Source of the DNA: JAUVZL01 sp965603515 | Lineage (GTDB): Bacteria > Hydrothermota > Tepidihabitantia > SM23-42 | NCBI GenBank assembly: GCA_965603515.1 | Contig: CBFDDH010000037.1 | Coordinates: 1-23,098, forward strand | Direction: 5' to 3' | Length of the DNA stretch: 23,098 nt | Notes under the pieces: generated by a model | Database searches by the model: none | The model's input: the letters and a program-made list of their open reading frames with translations, nothing else | What the model was told of the DNA's origin: nothing | Shown: positions 22,754 through 23,098 of the stretch, piece after piece | Position numbering within the stretch: position 1 is the first letter of the stretch | How the letters are laid out: each line of letters begins with the position of its first letter | Position numbers and translations under genes: made by a program

Positions 22754-22861
22754 TGGGAAGAGTGCCGCAGGACTTTGTCCTTCGCAATGACACTATCTGC
22801 CAGAGTAGAGATTTGGGGGAAGATTGCCGCAGGACTTTGTCCTTCGCAATGACACTATCTG
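22754..22861 (+). repeat. Hairpin repeat family 2, two tandem copies
   Basis: Two units (22754-22810 and 22815-22861), each with TGCCGCAGGACTTTGTCCTT followed by CGCAATGACACTATCTG. They end three nt before the stop codon of the minus-strand TPR gene and so form part of its 3' untranslated region. Confidence 0.8.
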
Positions 22862-22864
22862 TTT

Positions 22865-23098
22865 CTATTTGTTGTATAATTGCGTGAGCTGATTATACCA
22901 CGATCTTATACGGTCAAGGTTAGGACCCGGTTCAGCCTTTTTAATATACAGTTGCCAGGATTCAAGGGTCTTTAGAGTGTCTCCTGTATCAAGATAAACC
23001 AAACCGAGGTTAAAATGAACCTGATAATAATCAGGGTAGTATACAAGGGCTTCTTTGAGATCTTCAATAGCTGCATTTGTTTTTCCCAGCTGAAACCG
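22865..23098 (-). CDS. TPR protein, C-terminal part (cut by window edge)
   Basis: The frame is open from the window edge to the TAG at 22865-22867: 77 codons with no Met. It reads TNAAIEDLKEALVYYPDYYQ, then VHFNLGLVYLDTGDTLKTLE, SWQLYIKKAEPG and a Trp/Tyr-rich end (RSWYNQLTQLYNK). The A…LxxAL…P…NLGxxYxxxGD pattern is a tetratricopeptide repeat. Its partners and full length cannot be seen. Confidence 0.8.
   Translation of the reverse strand, partial: RFQLGKTNAAIEDLKEALVYYPDYYQVHFNLGLVYLDTGDTLKTLESWQLYIKKAEPGPNLDRIRSWYNQLTQLYNK

Overview
The window looks like a bacterial chromosome segment carrying one integrated element. Standard code (TGA acts as a stop), TTGACA/TATAAT promoters, a GH57 glycosidase, TPR proteins and many secreted propeller proteins with C-terminal sorting-type tails (…DITGR…PGIYF…KVVKIK) point to the FCB group or a neighbouring candidate phylum, with WOR-3-like bacteria as my best guess. 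That placement is inference; no taxonomic marker is present.

Layout. 1-3277: tRNA-Leu(CAA), a large GH57 gene and a membrane-anchored TPR gene (both minus). 3278-14149: tRNA-Arg(CCT) followed by an integrated element of about 10.8 kb. Its ends are a perfect 42-bp repeat equal to the 5' half of that tRNA (3310-3351 and 14108-14149). From the left end, all on the minus strand, come tRNA-Arg, tyrosine integrase, excisionase-like HTH and ribbon-helix-helix regulator, apparently one transcription unit. The cargo follows: a P-loop ATPase (minus), diverging from a two-TM lipoprotein, a SIR2-family protein, a 97-aa protein and a single-TM 210-aa protein (all plus). Next are an amidase remnant, a TGTA-phased repeat array, and two divergent paralogous BNR/Asp-box secreted proteins.

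14150-23098 appears to be host sequence again: an orphaned tRNA-type promoter, a serine hydrolase, a decayed tRNA 5' half, a seven-unit propeller gene translationally coupled to a YVTN-type propeller gene, hairpin repeats, a sorting-domain protein with an in-frame TGA, and the 3' end of a TPR gene.

How it may work together. The ATPase, SIR2 and membrane genes resemble the content of anti-phage defence islands. ATPase and lipoprotein genes share a symmetric divergent promoter whose two -35 boxes form the arms of one 10-bp inverted repeat. The lipoprotein and 97-aa genes share the same -10/leader block, and the SIR2 gene has a related one. This is the best candidate for an undescribed system here. 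The second notable point is architectural: integration replaced the 5' half and promoter of a host tRNA-Arg gene, so the functional tRNA now lies 11 nt behind the integrase gene, while its probable original promoter is stranded 10.9 kb away facing a half-tRNA.
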